Of a stretch of 64,000 bases of DNA, positions 25,731-33,758 are shown one piece after another. Origin of the DNA: Caldiserica bacterium UBA4770 (GTDB taxonomy: Bacteria; Caldisericota; Caldisericia; Caldisericales; Caldisericaceae); contig DHHO01000002.1 of the NCBI GenBank assembly GCA_002403335.1, positions 1 to 64,000 on the forward strand, written 5' to 3'. Position 1 is the first letter of the stretch. Every line of letters starts with the position of its first letter. The translations under genes were made by a program, and so were the position numbers. Under the pieces are notes generated by a model. It was not told the DNA's origin and did no database searches. It saw nothing but the letters and a program-made list of their open reading frames with translations.

Positions 25731-26218
25731 AGAAGAATATTTTTTTGACAGGCGACAGAGGAGTTGGAAAATCAACTATCATAAGAAAAGTGGTTGAGGG
25801 GGTGTCTCATAAACAATTTTGTGGCTTTATTACCTTTAAAGGAGAAGATGGTATAAGGATTAGAGATATTGTTTCAGGGAGTGAAGGGTTTATAGGGAAA
25901 TTTAATGATAAAAAAGTTTTGCCTTACATAGAATCATTTGAGACTATTGGAGTGAATGCACTGAAAAGAGAGGGTGACATAGTCATTATGGATGAGCTTG
26001 GTTACCTTGAACTGGAGGCATACGAATTCCAACTGCAGGTTATAAAGGTTCTTGAATCTTCCATTCCTGTTTTAGGGGTTCTGCGGAATGAAAAAAATAT
26101 ATTTCTTGAAAAAGTCGGGGCAATATCAGAAGTAGTTGAAGTAAAGCTGGAAAATCGAGACGCTCTTCCCGAAATCCTGCTGAGAAAGATTAAAGGCTTG
26201 TTAGAAGAGAGTATCTAA
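25721..26218 (+). CDS. THEP1-family nucleoside-triphosphatase
   Basis: A 165-residue P-loop NTPase. Walker A is FLTGDRGVGKSTII near residues 7-20 and the Walker B-like block is DIVIMDELGYLELEAYEF near residue 85, both as in the THEP1 NTPase family known from thermophiles. It overlaps the permease by 10 bp and thus ends the importer operon. Members hydrolyse ATP and GTP in vitro but have no firm cell role. The operon position suggests a chaperone-like or salvage role for the imported ligand (inference). Slightly shorter than typical members at the C-terminus. Confidence 0.8.
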   Translation: MGLEKNIFLTGDRGVGKSTIIRKVVEGVSHKQFCGFITFKGEDGIRIRDIVSGSEGFIGKFNDKKVLPYIESFETIGVNALKREGDIVIMDELGYLELEAYEFQLQVIKVLESSIPVLGVLRNEKNIFLEKVGAISEVVEVKLENRDALPEILLRKIKGLLEESI

Positions 26219-26355
26219 AAATTCATATTTTATTACACTGCTCTTATTTTTACCAAGATTTTTTCCTGGCTAAGGGCAAGTATTTTTTATAGGCTTATGG
26301 CTTTACACCTTTGAAACCATCCGGAGAGTTTAACTTTTCTGATATTATTTATAAT

Positions 26356-26427
26356 GCCGACGAAAGAGTGCTACTGGAAGCTGTTTACTTTGGTAGCGAT
26401 GCAATTTACAAACTCTTCTCAGGTTAA
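26356..26427 (+). pseudogene. Remnant of a U32-family peptidase
   Basis: The stretch encodes ADERVLLEAVYFGSDAIYKL and a stop soon after, which resembles the N-terminal block of U32 peptidases (LAPAG..E.L.AAVY.GADAVYLG). The flanks within 26219-26686 carry stops in all frames and no other gene. A short match, so only moderately sure. Confidence 0.4.
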
Positions 26428-26686
26428 ACAGGAAGGTTACCACGAGTACGAAAGCAAAAAAGATCTTCTTATTTGAGGAGGTGAAAGTACAATTCTTGAG
26501 ACCCCGTCTAAAATTTTTTCTGTCTTTTAGAGAAACCTAAATTGAGCGATTTTATATCACTCCCTTGCAAAGACTCCCTCAGCGCCATTGCTAAAAGGAA
26601 CTAAACTTAGTAGAGTGTCGTAATATTCTCGCTTTTCAACAGAATGTTAGTTTATCTAAATCAAGCAATGCTATTCTTAAAAACAT

Positions 26687-27433
26687 TTATCCCAGAAGAT
26701 AATCAAGCACCATCATTAAAATGAAGCCTCCAATAAGAGAAAATGTTGCCTCCTTTTCAAATCCACTTCTGTGGCTTTCGGGAATAATCTCCTCGCTTAT
26801 CACATAAAGCATTGCGCCTGCTGCAGTTGCGAGAGCAACAGGAAGAAGAGGTTTAAAGAACCTCACAAGAAAATAGCCCAGAAATCCCATTATTGGCTCA
26901 AGTGCACCAGAAAGAGTTGCAATTCCAAAAGCTTTAACCTTTGTATAACCTTCTACCCTCAATGGGAGAGCTACTGCAAGTCCTTCGGGCATATTCTGAA
27001 GGCCAATTGCAATTGCAATGGTAAGGCCAAGTCTTATGTCAGAGGAAGCAAAACCTACACCAACTGAGAGCCCTTCGGGAAGGTTATGCAACATGATTGC
27101 CAGGATAAAAAGCCAGATTTTTGAAAGAGAGGAGGTTGGTCCTTCTATACCGCTTATAAAATGAAGGTGAGGCACCACTTTATCAAGAGTAGACATAAGT
27201 AGACTTCCAGTTAATATCCCTATAATGGTAAGAATGACACCTCCTTCATCAAGAGCAGGAAGAAGCAAGCTGAAAAATGTTGCTGCAAGCATTACACCTG
27301 CAGAAAATCCAAGTAGAGCATCTGTAAATTTTGGATATGTATTTCTGGCAAAGAAGAATACAGGAATCGCTCCAATACTTGTAGCAAGACCTGAAAGCAA
27401 TATCCCCAGGATACTTATCGCAAAAGGACTCAT
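26687..27433 (-). CDS. ZIP-family divalent metal transporter
   Basis: A 248-residue integral membrane protein with seven to eight hydrophobic helices. The ZIP signatures are present: HNLPEGLSVGVGFASSDI near residue 116 (helix IV, metal-binding H, N, P, E) and AIGLQNMPEGLAVALPLR near 142 (helix V). It imports zinc or another divalent metal. It shares one base with the upstream OsmC-type gene (TAATG), so the two form an operon. Confidence 0.92.
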   Translation of the reverse strand: MSPFAISILGILLSGLATSIGAIPVFFFARNTYPKFTDALLGFSAGVMLAATFFSLLLPALDEGGVILTIIGILTGSLLMSTLDKVVPHLHFISGIEGPTSSLSKIWLFILAIMLHNLPEGLSVGVGFASSDIRLGLTIAIAIGLQNMPEGLAVALPLRVEGYTKVKAFGIATLSGALEPIMGFLGYFLVRFFKPLLPVALATAAGAMLYVISEEIIPESHRSGFEKEATFSLIGGFILMMVLDYLLG

Positions 27434-27861
27434 TACCTTATAATTTCATACTCGTATGTAATCTCTGTGGCCTTTTCAAGCATTGCTCCTACAGAACAGT
27501 ATTTTGTTCTGGAAAGCTCTATTGCTTCTTTAAACTTATCCTCAGGTACATCTCCCCATATTCTGTACTTGAGATGAATCCTGGTGTATACCTTAGGGTG
27601 TTCCGTAGCTTTTTCTCCAGTTGCTTCGATCTTAAAGTCTGTATAGTGGATTCTCATCTTATCAAGAATAGACATAACATCCATACCTGTACATCCTGTA
27701 AGTCCCATAAGGATGAGTTCCATAGGTCTAGCGCCTCCATTATGTCCATTGCTTTTTTCATCTGCATCCATTACAATCCAGTGGTTTGAAGGGCCTCTTG
27801 CAATAAGAGTAAGTCCATAAGCACACTTCATTTCAACATTTACTAAATTTTCATCTGGCAT
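27433..27861 (-). CDS. OsmC/Ohr family protein
   Basis: A 142-residue OsmC-family protein. The N-terminal block SNHWIVMDADEKSNGHNGGARPMELILMGL ends with the conserved first Cys in TGCTGMDVMSIL (near residue 57), and the second Cys lies in LSRTKYCSVGAMLEKA near residue 122; the pair reduces organic hydroperoxides in characterised members. GGAGGTGAAAG precedes the ATG. It heads a two-gene operon with the ZIP transporter; the segment 27862-27922 is a divergent promoter region with TATAAT boxes for both directions. Confidence 0.88.
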   Translation of the reverse strand: MPDENLVNVEMKCAYGLTLIARGPSNHWIVMDADEKSNGHNGGARPMELILMGLTGCTGMDVMSILDKMRIHYTDFKIEATGEKATEHPKVYTRIHLKYRIWGDVPEDKFKEAIELSRTKYCSVGAMLEKATEITYEYEIIR

Positions 27862-27922
27862 CTTTCACCTCCATTTTAGATATATTATAATTTCTTTATG
27901 GTATAATAAAAAGGAGGCGAAT

Positions 27923-28882
27923 ATGGAATATAGAAAAGTTGGAAAGTGGGGTCTGAAAGTAAGTGAGTTAGGCTTAGGCTCGTGGCTTACGTTTGGTAAA
28001 CAGGTTAATGTTGAAGATGCAAGGGAAGCATTGATGAAAGCTTTTGAAAGTGGAGTTAATTTTTTTGATACTGCTGAGGCATATGGAAACGGCGTAGCAG
28101 AGTTTATTCTGGGGCAGGCATTAAAAGCATTCAGGAGAGAAGATATTGTTGTCTCAACAAAAATTTTCTGGGGAGGTACAGGACCTAATGACAAAGGCCT
28201 TTCAAGAAAGCATATCGTTGAAGGCCTTAGAAATTCCCTGAAGAGGCTTGAGATTGATTACGTAGATATAGTTTATTGCCATAGACCTGACCCCGAGGTA
28301 CCTCTTGAAGAAACAGTGCTTGCAATGGATTTTGTAGTAAGAAACGGGCTTTCCCTTTACTGGGGGACTTCTGAATGGAGCAAGGAACAAATTGAAAAAG
28401 CACATATGGCTTGCAGGGAATTGAACTGTATTGAAGCAATCGTTGAACAACCTCAATACAATATGTTTGTCAGAACAAAGGTTGAAAGTGAGTTTATTCC
28501 TCTCTACGAAAAGTATGGAACAGGGCTTACAACATGGAGCCCTCTTGCCTCTGGAGTACTTACAGGTAAATATAACGATGGGATACCTGCAGGTTCAAGG
28601 CTGGATATTTTCCCTGATTTAAGAAAAACCCTCGAGGAGGAAGGAATTCTCACTGATAAAACCTTTGCAAAGCTTAAGGGATTACAAAAGATTGCAGATG
28701 AACTTAAAGTAAAGCTCTCACAACTTGGGATAGCATGGTGCCTTAAAAATCCGCATGTAAGCAGTGTTATTCTTGGAGTAAGCAATGTAAGCGAGCTCAA
28801 GGAGAATCTTGCTGCCTCTGAAATAAAGAACAGGATTGACGAAGAGCTTATGCATAGGATTGATGATATCTTGAAAGGTTAA
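27923..28882 (+). CDS. Aldo/keto reductase (voltage-gated K+ channel beta-subunit type)
   Basis: A 319-residue TIM-barrel reductase using NADPH. The catalytic tetrad can be placed: Asp in FFDTAEAYGNGVAEFILG near residue 48 with Tyr a few residues on, Lys in IVVSTKIFWGG near 83 and His in YVDIVYCHRPDPE near 115. The WGTSEWSKEQI and YNMFVRTKVESEFIPLY blocks are typical of the AKR subfamily of channel beta subunits and YghZ. A strong AAAAAGGAGG precedes the ATG and a TATAAT box lies 14 bp upstream of it. A terminator follows. Confidence 0.92.
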   Translation: MEYRKVGKWGLKVSELGLGSWLTFGKQVNVEDAREALMKAFESGVNFFDTAEAYGNGVAEFILGQALKAFRREDIVVSTKIFWGGTGPNDKGLSRKHIVEGLRNSLKRLEIDYVDIVYCHRPDPEVPLEETVLAMDFVVRNGLSLYWGTSEWSKEQIEKAHMACRELNCIEAIVEQPQYNMFVRTKVESEFIPLYEKYGTGLTTWSPLASGVLTGKYNDGIPAGSRLDIFPDLRKTLEEEGILTDKTFAKLKGLQKIADELKVKLSQLGIAWCLKNPHVSSVILGVSNVSELKENLAASEIKNRIDEELMHRIDDILKG

Positions 28883-28941
28883 AGAAGAAATAAATTTCCT
28901 TTTTATTAAACTTTTCTAATGGATGGTTCTGCAAAAAACAG

Positions 28942-28983
28942 AGGACTCACTCCTTTTGGTATAAGGAGTAATCCTTTGTTTTC
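28942..28983 (+). terminator. Rho-independent terminator of the aldo/keto reductase gene
   Basis: An imperfect stem pairs AGGACTCACTCCTT with AAGGAGTAATCCT around a short loop and is followed by TTTGTTTT. It lies 60 bp after the stop codon. Confidence 0.7.
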
Positions 28984-29022
28984 AGGCCTTCATAATTTAT
29001 TAGCAATTTGTGGTATTTGTGG

Positions 29023-29096
29023 TATAATATGGGTGAGAAATCAAAAACAAGCCTGCGTTTACTCCTCCTTTTCGCAGGCTTCTCTTATTTTATAAA
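29023..29096 (+). ncRNA. Candidate small RNA with anti-Shine-Dalgarno-like loop
   Basis: A TATAAT box (29023-29028) is followed by a 9-bp perfect stem AAGCCTGCG/CGCAGGCTT (29049-29057, 29073-29081) and a T-rich stretch CTCTTATTTTAT. The 15-base loop contains CTCCTCCTTTT, complementary to AAAAGGAGGAG binding sites. A short open frame (29029 on, starting MGEKSKTSLRLLLLFAGF) covers the same bases but has no binding site, so a leader or truncated membrane peptide is the alternative. The rest of 28984-29310 shows nothing else. Confidence 0.35.
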
Positions 29097-29310
29097 GGGT
29101 ATTTCATTTATTTTATTCTCGAAACGTCAGGATAGCTGTGCTTGTATTTTCTTATTCATTAGAAAACGAAAGTTCAATATCTGTCATCAAATGAGAATTT
29201 ATAATTATCAATATCCTTCTTCCTGGCTTTCCCCTATTGTTGTTGAATCAGAGAAGCGATGAACTACTATCTGGTTCTTTTAATAAATTTTTTCAAGAGT
29301 ATCTGTAGTC

Positions 29311-29766
29311 TCAATAATTTCTGTGATTTCGGCGGGTCTTTAAGGCTCTGGAAACATTCTCCAACACCAGGAAATTCTCATCGTCTTTAAAGAAGCCAAA
29401 GGAAGTGGACATTGAGATAACGCAATCGAATTCATTATGGAAATTAATCTCTCTCATATCCTGTACAATATACCTCGAATTAGTATTCATTTCTTTTGCT
29501 TCATACCCTGCCATTTCAAGGAATCCTTTTGTAATATCAACACCTGTAACATCATGTCCCAGAGCGGCAAGTTTATTTGTATGCCTTCCATATCCACAGG
29601 CTAAATCAAGGATTTTCTGTGGCTCCTTAAGGTTCAGCTCTCTCACTATAAATTTCACTTCCTTTTCGTTCTGCTTGTAAGCAAGCCCATCGTAGTAAAA
29701 ATACAGATAGTCATCAGGCTCAAAAACTGCTTCCCAGTCTACCTTAAATTCATTTTCTTTATTCAT
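29311..29766 (-). pseudogene. SAM-dependent methyltransferase, C-terminally truncated
   Basis: A 151-residue Rossmann methyltransferase fragment. Motif I is ILDLACGYGRHTNKLAALG near residue 43, motif II VTGVDITKGFLEMA near 67 and motif III-IV FDCVISMSTSFGFF near 108. After VLENVSRALK, where the family continues with a PGG-type loop and two or more strands, the frame runs into TRRNHRNY and a stop. Relatives are about 240-260 residues, so about 90 residues are missing. The start at 29766 follows AAAGGAGGGAGACC; the longer frame upstream has no such site. It may be inactive. Confidence 0.6.
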
Positions 29767-29942
29767 GGTCTCCCTCCTTTTTCTTTCTTCATCTTTAGTG
29801 TTTTTAAGAAAGCCAGTAGAAATTCTCTCGTGGTGATACGAAAATAAGATTCCGAAGGGCACAACCAAAGAGTTGCAACCAAACATCCGAGGCTAACATA
29901 AGTAATTGGCCTGATGTCTGTATAAAAACTTCGTGGTTACTT

Positions 29943-31130
29943 TTATTCATCCCATTCATTCCTTACTTTTATCGCCTTCTCAATTCTTATGAGTCCTTCT
30001 TCAAGGGTTGAGCGGGGACATGCAATATTCATCCTCTCAAATCCCTCACCACCCTGCCCAAATATAAAGCCATCATCAAGAGCAATCTTTGCCTTCTTGA
30101 GTAAAAAATTGCTTAATTCTTGAGGTGTCATTCCTAAAGACCTGAAATCGAGCCATACAAGATACGTACCCTGAGGTTTGATTATCTTAATTGACGGAAG
30201 TCTTTCCTCTAAAAATCTTATGAGAAACTCGAGATTTTCTTTTAAATAATTCAGAAGTTCATCCAACCATTCTGCTCCGTATGTATAGGAAGCCTTAAGT
30301 GCGACAATACCGAATATATTCGGGGACATCATTCCATTATCCTCGAGCATATTTAAAAACTCATTTCTCAGAATTGGATTTGCAATGGTAATTATAGATG
30401 TCTGCAATCCGGCAAGATTAAATGTTTTACTTGGGGATGTACAGATAATTGAATGTTGAGCGAATTCATCAGAGATTGATGCGAATGGGGTATGCTTATA
30501 TTCTTTATAAACAAGGTCACTGTGAATTTCATCGGAGACTACAAGGACATTGTGGTCAAGGCAAAGATTTCCCAGTGCTTTGAGCTCTTCTTCTGTCCAG
30601 ACCCTTCCCACAGGATTATGTGGGCTACACAGGATGAGAAGTTTTGTCCTTCCATCGAACTTTTTTTCTAAATCCTCTAAATTCATTGTGTATTTTCCAT
30701 TTTCTAAATGTAACTGGTTATGAACAATTTCGCACCCATTGTTTTTTATTGCTCTGAAGAAGGGATAGTAAACAGGATTTTGGAGGATCACTTTATCTCC
30801 TGGATGGGTAAATGCCCTTATAACCCAGTTAATTGCAGGGACAACTCCGGGGGTTACAGCAAGCCAGTCTTTTTCAACCTTCCAGCCATGATGCTTCTCC
30901 ATCCAATTAATGATTGCTTCGTAAAAATCCTCGTCAGGGGTTGAATATCCAAATATTCCATGCCTGGCTCTTTTAATAAGTGCATCAATGATTTCCGCTG
31001 GAACCCGAAAGTCCATATCTGCAACCCACATAGGTAGAGCTTCAGGTACTTCAGTGAGCATATCATTAAACTCCCATTTTGTAGAATTCGTATTCTTTCT
31101 GTCAAAAACTTCATCAAAATTGTATTTCAT
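29943..31130 (-). CDS. PLP-dependent aminotransferase, MalY/PatB type (cystathionine beta-lyase)
   Basis: A 395-residue fold-type I PLP enzyme of the MalY/PatB group, which cleaves cystathionine to homocysteine or acts as an aminotransferase. Typical blocks are MLTEVPEALPMWVADMDFRV near residue 23, LLILCSPHNPVGRVWTEEEL near 162, VLVVSDEIHSDLVY near 195 and the Schiff-base Lys in ICTSPSKTFNLAGLQTS near 230. Length is normal. It is transcribed alone between two larger gaps. Activity (lyase or transaminase) is not decided by sequence. Confidence 0.9.
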   Translation of the reverse strand: MKYNFDEVFDRKNTNSTKWEFNDMLTEVPEALPMWVADMDFRVPAEIIDALIKRARHGIFGYSTPDEDFYEAIINWMEKHHGWKVEKDWLAVTPGVVPAINWVIRAFTHPGDKVILQNPVYYPFFRAIKNNGCEIVHNQLHLENGKYTMNLEDLEKKFDGRTKLLILCSPHNPVGRVWTEEELKALGNLCLDHNVLVVSDEIHSDLVYKEYKHTPFASISDEFAQHSIICTSPSKTFNLAGLQTSIITIANPILRNEFLNMLEDNGMMSPNIFGIVALKASYTYGAEWLDELLNYLKENLEFLIRFLEERLPSIKIIKPQGTYLVWLDFRSLGMTPQELSNFLLKKAKIALDDGFIFGQGGEGFERMNIACPRSTLEEGLIRIEKAIKVRNEWDE

Positions 31131-31260
31131 TTCAGCCCTCCTTCATTTATTTTCTCTTAGCCAGTATATAATAACTGATGGAGTTGGACTTTGAGATTGA
31201 TTTGAGAAAGCGGTGTTTTCCTTAAAATACTCTTAGAGAGATGCTCAACCAATCTCCAAA

Positions 31261-31321
31261 GTTAAGAATCGCTGTTCATTCTCAAGGAAATTAGTGGCTT
31301 TTTAAAGCCTCAATTCTTAAC
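31261..31321. terminator. Nested inverted repeats in the gap after the PLP-enzyme gene
   Basis: An inner hairpin GGCTTT-TT-AAAGCC (31296-31309) lies inside an outer pair GTTAAGAAT (31261-31269) and ATTCTTAAC (31313-31321). It sits just beyond the stop of the minus-strand gene at 31330 and may end its transcript. The T-tract is weak. Confidence 0.4.
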
Positions 31322-31329
31322 ATTCGTCG

Positions 31330-32802
31330 TTAAATGAAATCTTTTATAAGTCCTACTCTTTCGTTAAATTGCTGGATGAGTTTGTCCCAATTTTTATAAG
31401 ACTCAAATCTATTGAGCCAATATGTTTCATCATACCACTGAGCGTTTAGCTCCTCGATTGTCTTTCCCTGTTGCTCAATCCATGTAAAATATTTCAGGTT
31501 ATGTATACGCTTTTTATCATAGTAAGACATTTCAAGCACCCAGTCTGTTGAGGTACCCATAAGAAATCTTTCGAAATCTCCTGCTGCATCAATTTCAGTG
31601 TAGGCACCATATGCATCTTTTAATTCCTGAATCCTTGATTGATATAGCTCCATTGAGTCCGTTGCAACAGTGAAAACAAAATCTTGCTCTGTAAGTTCGT
31701 AGTATTTTGCCATCTTTATGGCACCAAGGATATTTGCAATAGAGGAAATACCAAGCACGTCAAGCCTGTCTACAAGTTCACTATCCTTAGCAATCTTCTT
31801 CAGGAATCTCCTTCCTTCAGGTTCATTAAATAGTCTCAGAATGTGCATGGTTGCTTCATCGTCAATTGCAGACACCATGTCTAAATTTTTTACATCCATT
31901 ACCCATGGAACATGTTTATCCCCAATTCCTTCAATTCTATGTGCCCCAAACCCATTGTAGAGAAGTGTTGGACACTGAAGGGCTTCGCCTGCAGCAATCC
32001 TTATCTTCGGATATCTTCCCTTGAGATAGTTTCCGCTTGCAAGTGTTCCAGCAGATCCCTGCGTAAGAAATAGTCCTGAAAATCTGTCATCTTTACCTGC
32101 ATTCTCAAGAAATACCTCTTCCATGGCCGGGCCTGTAACTGCATAGTGCCATATAGGGTTTCCAAAGTCCTCAAACTGGTTAAGGACAACAACTTCTTCG
32201 GGATATTTTTCCTTTAGTTCCTTTGTTTTATCAAAAACTTCTTTTACATTACTCTCAACACCGGGAGTTGCATAAATTTCTGCACCGATACTATGGAGCC
32301 ACTCAAACCTCTCTTTTGACATTCCCTCAGGAAGGACTGCAATACTTTTACACCCAAGGAGATTTGAGTCGTAGGCACCCCCTCTACAGTAATTTCCTGT
32401 CGATGGCCACAGTGCTTTCTGTCTTGTGGGATCAAATGCACCCCTTATAAGTCTTTCTACCAGCGGTCCAAACGTAGCACCTACCTTGTGAGAACCTGTT
32501 GGAAAAAATTTACCAAGAAGGATAAAGATTCTTGCCTTTACACCGCTAAGTTCATGAGGAATCTCGACATAGTTTACACCATTAAATCCCCCTCCATATT
32601 TTACAGGTTCGTTTTTCCATGTAATCCTAAAAAGATTTCTCGGATGAAGATCCCACAACCCAATACTTTTGAGCTCTTCTTTGATCTTCTCAGGAACCTT
32701 TGAAGGGTCTCTCATTTGCTCATAAGTAGGAATAATGATATTTTTTTCTCTTGCTCTTTGAATCGTTCTTTCAAGAACCTCTTCATTTATTACTTCATTC
32801 AT
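31330..32802 (-). CDS. PLP-dependent lyase/synthase of the cysteine synthase-like fold (fold type II)
   Basis: A 490-residue fold-type II PLP enzyme. The likely Schiff-base Lys is in FPTGSHKVGATFGPLVERL near residue 105, the Asn-loop in LWPSTGNYCRGGAYDSNLLG near 131 and a Gly-rich phosphate loop in FLTQGSAGTLASGNYLKGR near 249. The size is larger than cysteine synthase (about 310) and has an extra C-terminal part. I recognise the group as a PLP-dependent protein related to cysteine synthase or TrpB, but cannot name the reaction. It lies two bases after the PHP phosphatase gene, and upstream of the MalY-type gene, so an amino acid role is likely. Confidence 0.75.
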   Translation of the reverse strand: MNEVINEEVLERTIQRAREKNIIIPTYEQMRDPSKVPEKIKEELKSIGLWDLHPRNLFRITWKNEPVKYGGGFNGVNYVEIPHELSGVKARIFILLGKFFPTGSHKVGATFGPLVERLIRGAFDPTRQKALWPSTGNYCRGGAYDSNLLGCKSIAVLPEGMSKERFEWLHSIGAEIYATPGVESNVKEVFDKTKELKEKYPEEVVVLNQFEDFGNPIWHYAVTGPAMEEVFLENAGKDDRFSGLFLTQGSAGTLASGNYLKGRYPKIRIAAGEALQCPTLLYNGFGAHRIEGIGDKHVPWVMDVKNLDMVSAIDDEATMHILRLFNEPEGRRFLKKIAKDSELVDRLDVLGISSIANILGAIKMAKYYELTEQDFVFTVATDSMELYQSRIQELKDAYGAYTEIDAAGDFERFLMGTSTDWVLEMSYYDKKRIHNLKYFTWIEQQGKTIEELNAQWYDETYWLNRFESYKNWDKLIQQFNERVGLIKDFI

Positions 32803-32804
32803 GT

Positions 32805-33650
32805 TTACCTCCCAACTTTATTTTTTGAAAGTAGTTCACTTAGCCTTGATAGTTTTATCTTTTTTCTCTGTGCAAATACAACAATATTAAAGTCAAAGAT
32901 AGATAAGGCATTTTTAAGAGTTTCTTCCATATATACACCAAATTGACTGGCGTTATGTGCGTCTGAACCAATCGTGATTTCTCTGCCCCCGCAGTCTCTA
33001 TACATTCTTAGAATGTCATTTGATGGATATTGCTCTGACAATTTGTGTCTGAAGCCAGAACTGTTAATTTCAATAACAAGGTTTTTCGCCACGATTTTTT
33101 TCATGAGGGGAACAATGATTGCCTCGAATCTATTTGCATTAAAGGTGCCGTATATAGAATTTCCATATCTTTTAAGCACGTCAAAGTGCCCCACAATGTC
33201 AAAGAAACCTGTGTTAATCATTCTGTCAACCTCTTCAAAATAGATGCTGTAAGCAGTTGTCTCGTCCTTGCCATTAAAAAATTGTATGCCACGGGGGCTT
33301 GAAATTGTGTATCCCTCAAGTCTGTGTATAGAACCAATAATATAATCATAGGGTCTTCCCTGAAGATTGTTCTGAATGCTCTTCTCTATATTATTCTGAT
33401 ATGTAACTTCTGTTGCAAAAAACAGGCTTAAGCCATTATTATATTTTTCTTTTAATTCAATATAGCTTTGGCGAGCGTCTTCGTATCTGTAAAAACCAAA
33501 ATCCTTATCCTTAGGGTCCAGGTCAATATGATCGCTAAAGCCAAGGTATTCAATACCTCTTTCTATTGCTTTTACGATATACTTCTCAGGATCCTCCTTC
33601 GAATCCTTTGAAATCCTTGTATGTACATGCAGATCTTCTACTGTATTCAT
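32805..33650 (-). CDS. PHP-domain phosphatase (histidinol-phosphatase, HisK type)
   Basis: A 281-residue PHP-family protein. The metal site is visible: DLHVHTRISKDS (HxH, residues 8-10), a second His in YLGFSDHIDLDPKD near 40, ATEVTYQNN near 87, GSIHRLEG near 106, FDIVGHFDVLKR near 155 and GSDAHNASQFG near 228. This layout and length match the trinuclear-metal histidinol-phosphatase HisK family. No other histidine genes are in the window, so another phosphate ester substrate is possible. It is 2 bp from the PLP-enzyme gene and likely cotranscribed. Confidence 0.8.
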   Translation of the reverse strand: MNTVEDLHVHTRISKDSKEDPEKYIVKAIERGIEYLGFSDHIDLDPKDKDFGFYRYEDARQSYIELKEKYNNGLSLFFATEVTYQNNIEKSIQNNLQGRPYDYIIGSIHRLEGYTISSPRGIQFFNGKDETTAYSIYFEEVDRMINTGFFDIVGHFDVLKRYGNSIYGTFNANRFEAIIVPLMKKIVAKNLVIEINSSGFRHKLSEQYPSNDILRMYRDCGGREITIGSDAHNASQFGVYMEETLKNALSIFDFNIVVFAQRKKIKLSRLSELLSKNKVGR

Positions 33651-33758
33651 TTTTACATTTTATACAAACGCAATTAAAAATCAATTCTTTGGTGACAGCT
33701 TCTAAAGGAGGGTTTTTTAAAAATTTGTGTTATATATTAAAATGTGCGGGAGGTAAAT

